A stretch of DNA of 64,000 nt from contig NC_091250.1 of the NCBI RefSeq assembly GCF_042477335.2, forward strand, positions 133,707,384-133,771,383. Direction: 5' to 3'. Both the position numbers and the translations under genes were made by a program. The stretch comes from Ovis canadensis (taxonomy: Eukaryota; Chordata; Mammalia; Artiodactyla; Bovidae). Of the stretch, positions 57,501 to 64,000 are shown piece by piece; the stretch's first letter is position 1, and every line of letters begins with the position of its first letter. Below the pieces are notes generated by a model. It worked only from the letters and a program-made list of their open reading frames with translations, made no database searches and had not been told where the DNA came from.

Positions 57501-60500
57501 GACTATAAAGAAAGCTGAGCGCCGAAGAATTGATGCTTGTGAACTGTGGTGTTGGAGAAGACTCTTGAGAGTCCCTTGGACTGCAAGGAGATCCAACCAG
57601 TCCATTCTAAAGGAGATCAGTCCTGGCTGTTGATTGGAAGGACTGATGCTGAAGGTGAAACTCCAATACTTTGGCCACCTCACGCGAAGAGTTGACTCAT
57701 TGTAAAAGACCCTGATGCTGGGAAAGATTGGAGGCAGGAGGAGAAGGGGACGACAGAGGATGAGATGGTTGGATGGCATCACCAACTCAATGGACATGGG
57801 TTTGGGTAGACTCTGGGAGTTGGTGATGGACAGGGAGGCCTGGCATGGTACAGTTCGTGGGGTTGCAAAGCGTCGGACACGCCTGAGCGCCTGAACTGAC
57901 CTGACCTGAACGGCAGAAAGTGAAGAGGAACTAAAGAGCCTACTAATGAGGGTGAGCAAGGAGAGTGAAAACCTGTCTCAACATTCAAAACCAAAGGCCA
58001 TGGCGTCTGGTCCCATGATTTCGTGGCAAATAGATGGGGAGACAGTGGAAACAGTGGCAGATTTTATTTTGTTGGGCTTGAAAATCACCGCAGGTGGTAG
58101 ATATAACCGTGACATTAAAAGATGTTCCTTGGCTGGTGCTCCGGGTGCAAGAGGCAGGTCGGACCACCCAGTCTGCGAGGTTCTGTGCCGTCCCGGCACC
58201 AGCCTGAGGACTCCAAAACTACCGTCCCCCTGCCGGGCAGCATGGGCGCCCTGAACGGAGCGGGTATTCCAGCAGGACTGAATTCGGAGAAGGTAGCGGC
58301 TCTGCTTCAGAAACTGAATTCTGACCCTCAGTTCGTACTGGCCCAGAATGTCGGCACCACTTGCAACCTGCTGGACATCTGTCTGGAGAGGGCCTTGCTC
58401 CTAGAGTCGAGTCGGGGGAAGGTGCCCTGATATTCAAGCTCTCGAAACTGCATGCTTCCTGACGGTGTCGCTGTCCCTCCGAGGCGGCATCACTGAAGTC
58501 TGTTTGTCAGGGTAATTCTGTGTGCCTTGACTAGCCCAGGAATGGGAGGTTGATCAAAATCGACATGATTCCTTCCAGTTGTTCTGAACTGTGGAGAACA
58601 CGGCTCTACTTGAGTCGTGGTTAAGTAGAGGGTTAGAGAAAGTGGGTGAGAGAACAACCAAAAACTTACCATGATCTGAATTATAATCATTAGAGGGAGC
58701 TCTCGCCAAATGGTTTAACTCCGGCCTCTGGAATTGGGAGTTGGGTGGGGCACAAAAAGGGGGTATCATCCATTCTTTCTGACAACTAGATGGTGCTGAG
58801 AAGCTTTTGAATAAAACACTTTGCTTTAAAAAAAAAAAAAAAAAGTTCCTCGGAAAGAAAGGGAAAGTGAAAGTTGCTCAGTCGTGGCCGACTCTTTGCA
58901 ACCCCATGAATCCATGGAATTCTCCAGTCCAGAGTACTGGAGTGGGTCACCTTTCTCTTCTCCAGGGGATCTTCCCAACACAGGAATTGAACCAGGGCCT
59001 CCCGCATTGCAGGCGGATTCTTTACAAACTCGGAGATAGTGGAGGACAGGGAAGCCTGGCGTGCTGCAGTTCATGGGGTCGCAAAGAGTGGGACACGGCT
59101 TGGCGACTGAGCGCAGTGCGTTTCCACGTGAACCCTAGATCCGCTGACCAGGTTCTCCCTGTGGGTTTTGTAGGAGCTCATGGTTTGAGGGATTCCCCTC
59201 AATGAGACCTGACTACTTACTGGTCCCCAAGTGACCTGAAGAACTGCCATTTTCGGCGTATGAGCCTCGTGCTTGTTTCATGAACTGGAGCCTGAGGAAT
59301 GAGTTATCTGACAGTGGAATTTTCCTCGTGGAATTCCGGATCGGGTGCGGTGTGCAGGAGGCATCTTTTTGTCCTTTGCTTTCACCCATTTGCGTCTCTG
59401 GACCTAGAGAGTGTGTTCCGTGGACACGCGTGGTTGGGTCGTACTCGTGATCTGCACCTCTGCGTCGAGCGTTCGGTCGCTGGGCCAGCACGGCTGTGAG
59501 TGGGCCTGGACTGGCGTCTGTGCTGTGTTCTCGTTGCTGTGTGGGGCTCCGTGTGTGTCCGAATCCCCTCAGCTGCCGCCACTGGCTTTCACCACGCTCA
59601 GCGCGCCATTTGCTGTGGACTGTGTCCCTCGAGGCTGTGTTTGGAGCTGGGGTTTTCTGGAGGTCAGCGCCGCCCTGAGGGTGGGACCTAATCCGGTTGG
59701 ATCCGTGTCCTCCCTGGGAGATGCACACGCGGGAAGAGGTCACGTGAGGACACAGCCCGAAGGCGCATCTGCAGGCGGTAACTGGGATCCGCCGGATCTC
59801 CAGGACCCAGACCTGCCTGTGCCCTGCCTGGGACGCCCGCCTCGGGACTCGGAAACAGAGATGGTCTTGGCTGAAGCCGAGCCTGCAGGGCGACGCGGAG
59901 CCAAGCCGACCGGGAGACGCCGGCCTGTGGTTCTCGTGCCTGGGGAGCCGTAGCCTCTCTTGCCACCCGACCGAGTTCTGATCAAGTAGTTTCCCCCCAA
60001 TCCAAGAGGCTCTGATGACCTGGAGCCACAGGTGACAAGAGCCCACAGCCCGGCTCTCGTGCCCCCTTTAGAGACGCTCACTGTCTCAGAGGCAGGAGTC
60101 AGGCCCGCTCCACGGGCGTCTGCACCCGCCTCCTTCCCCTCAGAGCCGCGTGCCTGTGGCGTCACTCTCCCACCCAAGCACGACTTCACTGTGGGGCAGC
60201 TTGGCCAGCAGTGAGCTCTCCTAGGTTTTGGCTTCCTGTGAACAGCGTTGTCTTCATTTGAGGACACGCTCCCTGGGCAGAGTCTCAGCTGGCGGCACCG
60301 TGCAGGGTCGTCCTGTTGTCTGGCCCCGAGTTTCTGACCAGGAGTCGCCATCAACCCTGTGCTCATGTCCCTGTGTCCCCATGTGTGAGGAAATACTCTC
60401 TTTGCTGAGGACTCTCCACCCTTTGCTCATTTTGGAGGGCTTTTCAAAATGGTGCAAGTCTTGAGGCCTCTTCCTACTCTTCCGGGAGGGCTGTGGCTGG

Positions 60501-62525
60501 TCTGGGGTTCTGCGTGCTGGCCACAGCGCCGTGCCCTTTCCTCCTGCTCGCGACCCCAGATGCAAAGCCGCAGGTTCCTAGCCGCCCTCTCTCAGCCCAG
60601 GCGAGGGAGCCCCCTCCCCAGCCCGGCGGCAGTGGGTGTCCAGGTGCGGGGCTGTCAGCTGCCTTGGCGGTGTCCTGGAATGGTCCAGTCTCCTCACAGA
60701 TTTCAGCTCCGTGGCAGCTGAAGTCAGTTCTTGGCAAACACTCCTGGAAGAATGGAAGCCGTAGGACCGTGGCTCGACCCCCTTCCGGGTTCCCGTCCAT
60801 GAGCCCATGCGCCTTGGTCCCCCAGCTGTCGGCGCCCAGGGTCTTGTCCAGGGGACCCTGTCCTGGCGTCACGGGCGCGAGCACGCCGCGTGCCCGGCAG
60901 TGAGACGTCCCCTCTTTAAGTGTCAACATGGTCTCCATCTGCATTTTTCAAAAGGAAGTCTTGCCAGACTCCCTCAGTCACGCCCCCTGTGTTCCTGAAC
61001 TGAACCCTGGCCCAGACCGGGGGACGTCCTCAGCGGGCCGCTGGCCTCTAGTTGGGCCGCAGCTCCAGCTCTGCAACAGCTGCTCGGTGCCACCCGGCCT
61101 TGCCGCCGCCTGGCCTGCTGGGCGCTGGGGTTAGCACCCTCAGGACAGAGACCCCAGGGTCCCTGATTCTCAGGCAAGATCCGAAAGACCACCAACTGTG
61201 GGCCTGGCACCTGTCTTCCTGGGCTCAGACCGCTGCCCACACAGCCCGTGAGCTCACCTCCTAGGGCCTTGGGGTTCTCGGCGGTGTTAACAATAGTCGT
61301 CCCCACAGAGTCGTGTAAAGCACAGGTGAGGAACTGCTGCTGCTGGCCATCGGGGCGCGAGCGTGTGAGACCGAACACGCGGTTTTCTCTGGGAGGCCAG
61401 CAGGGTGGGAGCCGCGGGCAGCACAGACTCTCAGTCCCCGGGAGCAGGCTGCAGGGCTTCCTGGGAGGCGCGGGTGCAGGCCTGGGCCAGAGCCGGGGTG
61501 GGGGCTGGGAGGGGCGGCGGGGCACACAGGCTGGCGGGTGGCAAGGCCGCCCCACTTGTCTGGGCTGAGTGTCTCCACAGACAGGAGCCAGCCCTGGCCT
61601 GGGTGCTCTCATGTCAGAGGCACGCACGCGTCACGGGCACAGTGGGCCCACCTCTGAGAGCCAGCCCACCTGGAGCGGCGGGGAAGGGGGGCCGTCCCTC
61701 CAGGGTCAGTGAGGCCCCAGGTTGTCAGACCCTGTAAAGCCCCAGAAGCAGCAGGCGTGATGAACGCAGCTGTTGAGATGGTTCATCCTGGCTCTCAGCC
61801 ATTCTGGGGGTCTCCTGCGGCAACCCGCAGTGGGCTGTGTCTTCACAGTGCACACTGCCCCAGGCGGAGAGATGAGACCCCCATGGGCCGTAGGAGGGAG
61901 AGGCAGTCACCCTCTCTGGTCCAGGTTGGTCACGGAAGGGGTACGCGAGGGGACACAGAGCCTCAGCTAAACGCTGGTGTCTTCTTTTTCCCACTTCCTC
62001 CTGATGCAACTCCAGAACTGAGATGCAGGAGAATTCAGGTATTCGAAAGAACAGTTTTTTTCATACTTGCCCCCTGGTGTGGCTGAAGCACGCCAGGGAC
62101 CATTTACATCTTTAACAGAAGCTTCTTACTAGCCGGGAGGGGTCAACGGCAGAAGTCAGAGGGTAAGCCTCCGTGCCTTGGGTGGAGACCGCACAGTGGT
62201 CCCAGCGCCTGGCGTTGCCTGTGGCTGCTGCCCTCCTCAGAGCCAGAGGGGCCTCCCTGCCAGTGGCCTTCGGGGTGACAGGTCCAGACGTGGGCCGAGA
62301 GCTGCCACACACAGGAGCGTCCTTCCCGAACGGAGCCGTGGGCAGCGGCGCGGGGGGCAGTGGCCTCAGACCGCCTGCTCGGGCGAGAAGACGGGAGCTC
62401 GGGGGGTCCTGGCTGGGGGCGGCGATGGGCACAGCCCCCCGATCTGTCCTTGCAGGCAGCATCGCCCACCGCCCTCAGCACCTTGGCCTGACGCCCCGAT
62501 GCTCCAGCGAGCCTCAGGCACCCAG
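42489..62525 (+). CDS. RNF212: RNF212, meiotic RING SUMO-ligase-like crossover factor (partial 3' end)
   Basis: RNF212 marks and stabilises recombination intermediates that become crossovers; it acts on synaptonemal complexes in meiotic prophase as a Zip3-like SUMO E3 ligase. Nine exons joined in phase (42489-42597, 44864-44925, 47096-47170, 49622-49678, 50496-50554, 51197-51249, 51334-51397, 52175-52220, 53621-53684) encode 196 residues plus one base of codon 197. The RING finger uses C7, C10, C25, H27, C30, C33, C42 and C45. A coiled coil follows at about 83-121, then a Ser-rich tail with [13 protein letters not shown]-like sequence, [14 protein letters not shown] and [12 protein letters not shown], all recognisable from human RNF212. 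The ATG follows directly on the promoter array. A tenth exon (62456-62525) fits by phase. The true C-terminus is not resolved in this window. Variation at RNF212 is known to affect recombination rate in humans, cattle and sheep. Confidence 0.93.
44864..44925 (+). CDS. RNF212: RNF212 exon 2 (second half of RING finger)
   Basis: Acceptor TTTTGTAG ends at 44863 and donor GTGAGT starts at 44926. It encodes [20 protein letters not shown] and H, supplying the last two zinc ligands (C42, C45). Intron 44926-47095 contains a MIR-like fragment and a T-run but nothing coding. Confidence 0.94.
45950..46095 (+). mobile_element. MIR SINE fragment in RNF212 intron 2
   Basis: Blocks resembling MIR are in order: 'cctagctgtgggcttctgaaagagtctctttcccatctgc' and 'ttgttgaaaagattaaatgaaatgacac'. 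Diverged, low certainty. Confidence 0.5.
47096..47170 (+). CDS. RNF212: RNF212 exon 3 (residues 58-82)
   Basis: Acceptor CTTTCAG ends at 47095 and donor GTAAGT starts at 47171; 25 codons, phase 0. It encodes [20 protein letters not shown] and KETSQ, close to human TDADIQAFFMSIDSLCKKYS. The intron 47171-49621 holds a CHR SINE and no coding sequence that I can support. Confidence 0.95.
48874..49045 (+). mobile_element. CHR-type SINE, plus strand
   Basis: The order AGCTCTCCCTGGTGGTCCAG, 'aactagatcccgcatgctgtcactgcgg' and 'cagccagataa' matches the CHR family, moderately diverged and without a clear poly(A) tail. Confidence 0.75.
49622..49678 (+). CDS. RNF212: RNF212 exon 4 (coiled coil, residues 83-101)
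   Basis: Acceptor TTCTCAG ends at 49621 and donor GTAACT starts at 49679; 19 codons encode [19 protein letters not shown], matching human ILEFQEKHRKRLLAFYREK. Confidence 0.96.
50214..50336 (-). mobile_element. Bov-A SINE fragment, minus strand
   Basis: A single inverted Bov-A unit (GGGTCGCTTCAGTTGTGTCT to AAGAACACTGGAGTGGGTCA) lies 160 bp upstream of RNF212 exon 5. Confidence 0.85.
50496..50554 (+). CDS. RNF212: RNF212 exon 5 (coiled coil, residues 102-121)
   Basis: Acceptor TGTTTAG ends at 50495 and donor GTGAGT starts at 50555. It encodes [19 protein letters not shown] and two bases of Arg121, corresponding to human [19 protein letters not shown]. Confidence 0.95.
51197..51249 (+). CDS. 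RNF212: RNF212 exon 6 (residues 121-138)
   Basis: Acceptor ATTTAG ends at 51196 and donor GTAAGT starts at 51250. It encodes [17 protein letters not shown], like human [17 protein letters not shown], and ends one base into codon 139. Confidence 0.93.
51334..51397 (+). CDS. RNF212: RNF212 exon 7 (residues 139-160), inferred from phase
   Basis: Exon 6 ends in phase 1 but exon 8 needs phase 2, so a 3n+1 exon must lie between them. The only candidate I found is this 64-bp segment after GTCACAG, encoding [20 protein letters not shown], weakly similar to human TKPHGCLLPPHSSAPD at the same place. Its donor (AGAG|GTCTGC) is poor beyond the invariant GT, which suggests frequent skipping or another donor. 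Confidence 0.7.
52175..52220 (+). CDS. RNF212: RNF212 exon 8 (residues 160-175)
   Basis: Acceptor TAACAG ends at 52174 and donor GTGAGC starts at 52221. It encodes [15 protein letters not shown], corresponding to human LESMEVDLSPSPIRK, in phase only if exon 7 is included. Confidence 0.92.
53621..53684 (+). CDS. RNF212: RNF212 exon 9 (residues 176-197)
   Basis: The acceptor must be the second AG of ATGAGGCAG (ending 53620), because the first would give a stop. It encodes [20 protein letters not shown] and M, like human SEIAAGPARISMISPPQDGRM. It ends with one base of codon 197 at a GTAAGT donor. The interval 52221-53620 shows only GC-rich intron. Confidence 0.92.
55515..55832 (+). mobile_element. 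Older BovB, first part, plus strand (host of nested insertions)
   Basis: It contains the RT region 'cctttgactgtggatcacaacaaactgg' to 'gggctggatgaagc', with frameshifts and deletions. It is cut at 55832 by a younger BovB and resumes at 57912. The preceding intron 53685-55514 has no feature I can name. Confidence 0.85.
55833..57911 (+). mobile_element. Younger BovB LINE, 2.08 kb, 5'-truncated, with target-site duplication
   Basis: It is flanked by GGCAGAA at 55826-55832 and 57912-57918, which rejoin the older BovB exactly. It starts in the endonuclease-RT linker and ends in the 3' terminal CCTGAACTGACCTGACCTGA. Its 375-codon frame 56367-57494 spans most of the reverse transcriptase: [56 protein letters not shown], and catalytic YADD at residues 254-257. 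A frameshift near 57420 moves the C-terminal region ([20 protein letters not shown]) into another frame, and the 5' half of the protein is missing, so it cannot move by itself. Confidence 0.95.
57912..58132 (+). mobile_element. Older BovB, second part, plus strand
   Basis: The RT text resumes with GGCAGAAAGTGAAGAGGAAC and continues to AAAGATGTTCCTTGG, where a BLMH retrocopy is inserted. The remainder of this BovB is represented by its 3' end at about 59036-59115. Confidence 0.85.
58133..58844 (+). pseudogene. BLMH: Processed pseudogene of bleomycin hydrolase (BLMH), internally shortened
   Basis: A short frame (58242-58430) encodes [20 protein letters not shown] and then [21 protein letters not shown], nearly identical to the N-terminus of BLMH, a cytosolic cysteine aminopeptidase. 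After residue 50 or so the similarity stops and an unrelated 12-residue end leads to TGA; the catalytic Cys, His and Asn regions are absent. The segment has no introns, ends with AATAAA (58810-58815) and a 17-base A tail, and is flanked by GTTCCTTGG (58124-58132) and GTTCCTCGG (58845-58853), a target-site duplication with one mismatch. It is therefore an L1-style retrocopy inserted into a BovB. The downstream 400 bp are presumably BLMH 3' UTR, which I could not verify. Confidence 0.85.
58862..59035 (-). mobile_element. Bov-tA/Bov-A SINE, minus strand
   Basis: It starts AAGTTGCTCAGTCGTGGCCG and ends with the inverted tRNA-like head (GGAATTGAACCAGGGCCTCC, GCAGGCGGATTCTTTAC). It separates the BLMH retrocopy from the 3' remnant of the older BovB. 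Confidence 0.85.
59036..59115 (+). mobile_element. Older BovB 3'-end remnant, plus strand
   Basis: GGACAGGGAAGCCTGGCGTG and GGGTCGCAAAGAGTGGGACA are BovB 3' terminal text. This is the last surviving part of the BovB interrupted upstream. The interval 59116-62455 is GC-rich intron in which I recognise nothing. Confidence 0.75.
62456..62525 (+). CDS. RNF212: Candidate RNF212 exon 10 (residues 197-219 and beyond)
   Basis: A strong acceptor (TGTCCTTGCAG ending 62455) and donor (GTAGGT from 62526) bound 70 bp. Exon 9 leaves one base; with it the exon reads [20 protein letters not shown] and QAP without a stop, while the other two frames do not fit (one hits TGA). It ends in phase 2, so at least one further exon is needed. 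Evidence is phase and splice sites only. Confidence 0.45.
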
Positions 62526-63067
62526 GTAGGTCCCACCCTTGGTTTCTGGGGGGCGCCGGGACCCTGCCAGTCCCATCCCGGGCTCTGAGGGAGGCTGTGC
62601 TGTGGGCACCGCTTCACGTTCTTGAAGCTGAAAGGCGACATGGGCCACCATCACGAACACCCTGGAGGACCCATCCTGGCTGCAGGGCCCCGGGGGTGGC
62701 AGGGTCCCCGGCAGGCAGGTAGCCGTTCTGCAGGTGCTGCCTGAGGGGCTCCAGCTGGAAGGGCCCACAGCATGCCCGGCCCAGTGACACCATGTGCAGC
62801 GGCAGACGCGCCAGGCGTGGGCCGCCTCCCCCGGGGGCTCCTCAGCCCTGGGAGTGCAGGCAGTTTCTGCAGACGGCAGACCCTTCCTTCCCTCACCCCT
62901 CACCCAGAGCCTGTCTCCACTTTGCCATTTAGCACCGCCCAGATCCCTGGCCTCCAGACCTCTGGCCCCCTGCCTGTGACTGACAAAGCCATCCCCTCGC
63001 CTGCCTAAACTCGGGCCGCAACCCAAACCTCCGAGGCCACTCACCCCATTCCATGTCAGGGGTCTGC

Positions 63068-63255
63068 TTCGTGCCCTCTGACCCCCAGACAGCCAGCCCC
63101 CAGGTGCATGCCCTTTGACCTCCAGGGAGTCGGTCCCCCTACTCCATGCCTTCTGATCCCCAGGAAACCAGCCCCCTTATGCACACCTTCTGACCCCCAG
63201 ACAGCCAGCCCCATCCCGCTCCGTGCCCTCTGACCCTCAGGGAGATGCCCCCGGC
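63068..63255 (+). repeat. Degenerate minisatellite, about 38-40-bp unit, five copies
   Basis: Copies of 'gtgccctctgacccccagacagccagccccc' begin near 63070, 63107, 63146, 63183 and 63223, with substitutions. It resembles in theme the CCCTCTGACC repeat near 4.9-5.0 kb. Confidence 0.7.
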
Positions 63256-63791
63256 TCCACTTCCCGGCTGTACCTTGCCTTTCTCAGCATCAGCACAGAG
63301 GCCCCTGGGAGACCCATGTGGATGCTGGGCCCTGTGAGTGAGCAGCGGTTCTCGGCACCCTGCTAGGATCACCACAGTCCAGACCGGGCCTCCCGTGAGG
63401 CTGCCTGCTGGGCGCTGTGTGGGGGCTGCTCCCGCTGGACCTGTGGCCCCAGGCCGGCCGTGTGCCCTTCGAAACTGAGACGCAACCGACCCTTGAAAGA
63501 CCACGCAGTCAAAGGCACTGCTGATTTTATCTATCAAATTTGCTGCTAGGATCCCGGCCCTGCAGATGCCCCGTGAGTGGCCAAGGCAGAGCCCGGCGCC
63601 TGCGGCGGGCAGAGGGGCAGCACCCAGGCAGCCCATCAGCGTCTCAGGGCTGATGCAGAGGCAGCGTCCAGGTAGGCGGGGCCCAGGGAGCAGCCGGAGC
63701 CCAGCGCGAGAGCCCCCGCGGCCCCTCACAGTGGCCCTGTCTCCCTGCAGGGCCTGCAGGCCTCGGGGGGCTTGCACGCGAGTGACAGAGG

Positions 63792-63910
63792 CTCCTCCCA
63801 TCTGGGCGTCCACGGGGCACTCGGCACGGCTCACAGCAGGCTCCTCCCGTCTGGGCGTCCGCGGGGCACTCGGCACGGCTGACAGCAGGCCCCTCCCGTC
63901 TGGGTGTCCG
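63792..63910 (+). repeat. Tandem repeat, 49-bp unit, about 2.4 copies
   Basis: CTCCCATCTGGGCGTCCACG and its variants recur at about 63794, 63843 and 63892. A polypyrimidine acceptor (CTCCCTGCAG ending 63750) lies just upstream and an AATAAA at 63959-63964 just downstream, so this could be part of a terminal exon. Confidence 0.75.
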
Positions 63911-63958
63911 TGCCGCCCGCCTGCTGCTTCCCGACAGAGCGGCTCGGCCACGCGGGTG

Positions 63959-63964
63959 AATAAA
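63959..63964 (+). terminator. Possible polyadenylation signal AATAAA
   Basis: An AATAAA lies 36 bp before the window end. It might end the RNF212 transcript, but the candidate terminal exon from 63751 has no stop codon before it in the phase that exon 10 would require, so the assignment is weak. Confidence 0.3.
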
Positions 63965-64000
63965 TGGCCACCGGGCTGCCTGGGCCAGCAGTGGGGCGCG

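Noticed and set aside
58242-58430. 62-codon frame at the BLMH-like segment as a functional small gene
   Set aside because: It is an intronless, poly(A)-tailed, TSD-flanked retrocopy without the catalytic part of the enzyme.
63139-63951. 270-codon minus-strand frame near the window end
   Set aside because: Covers two tandem repeats on the opposite strand; composition-driven, with no recognisable protein family.

Overview
This is nuclear genomic DNA of a ruminant, most likely a bovid. The interspersed repeats are ruminant-specific: at least ten BovB (RTE-type LINE) segments, about ten Bov-tA/Bov-A SINEs and several CHR-type SINEs, on top of older mammalian L1, MIR and CR1/L3 fossils. I cannot separate cattle from sheep, goat or another pecoran by eye. 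Gene content and order match the interval that in human chromosome 4p16.3 carries SPON2, TMED11P and RNF212.

Three genes lie on the + strand. (1) SPON2 (spondin-2/mindin), 0.4-3.75 kb: promoter, a non-coding first exon, five coding exons (332 aa) and a poly(A) signal. (2) TMED11, 14.05-40.1 kb: a p24-family cargo receptor whose five coding exons I joined by splice phase into an uninterrupted 215-residue frame. Human carries only a pseudogene (TMED11P). (3) RNF212, from 42.49 kb: a meiotic RING SUMO-ligase-like protein. Nine coding exons are in phase through residue 197, a tenth is a candidate, and the 3' end is unresolved.

Layout: 0-5 kb is GC-rich SPON2 with an intronic minisatellite and a 900-bp CA-rich minisatellite downstream. 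5-14 kb is intergenic (BovB, L1 pieces, a 43-47-bp minisatellite). 14-40 kb is TMED11, whose second intron is full of LINEs and AT-rich. 41.5-43 kb is the RNF212 CpG-rich promoter, with a 23-unit 11-bp TCTCGCGC array ending just before the start codon. 43-64 kb is the RNF212 body. Its intron after exon 9 holds a nest in which an older BovB was hit by a younger BovB, by a retrocopy of the bleomycin hydrolase (BLMH) mRNA and by a Bov-A SINE.

The three genes do not form a functional unit: one product is a secreted matrix/innate-immune protein, one an ER-Golgi p24 protein and one a meiotic crossover factor. I found no bacterial, viral or CRISPR-like system. The points of greatest interest are the intact TMED11, the RNF212 promoter array, a frame-essential RNF212 exon with a weak donor, and the nested retro-insertions.
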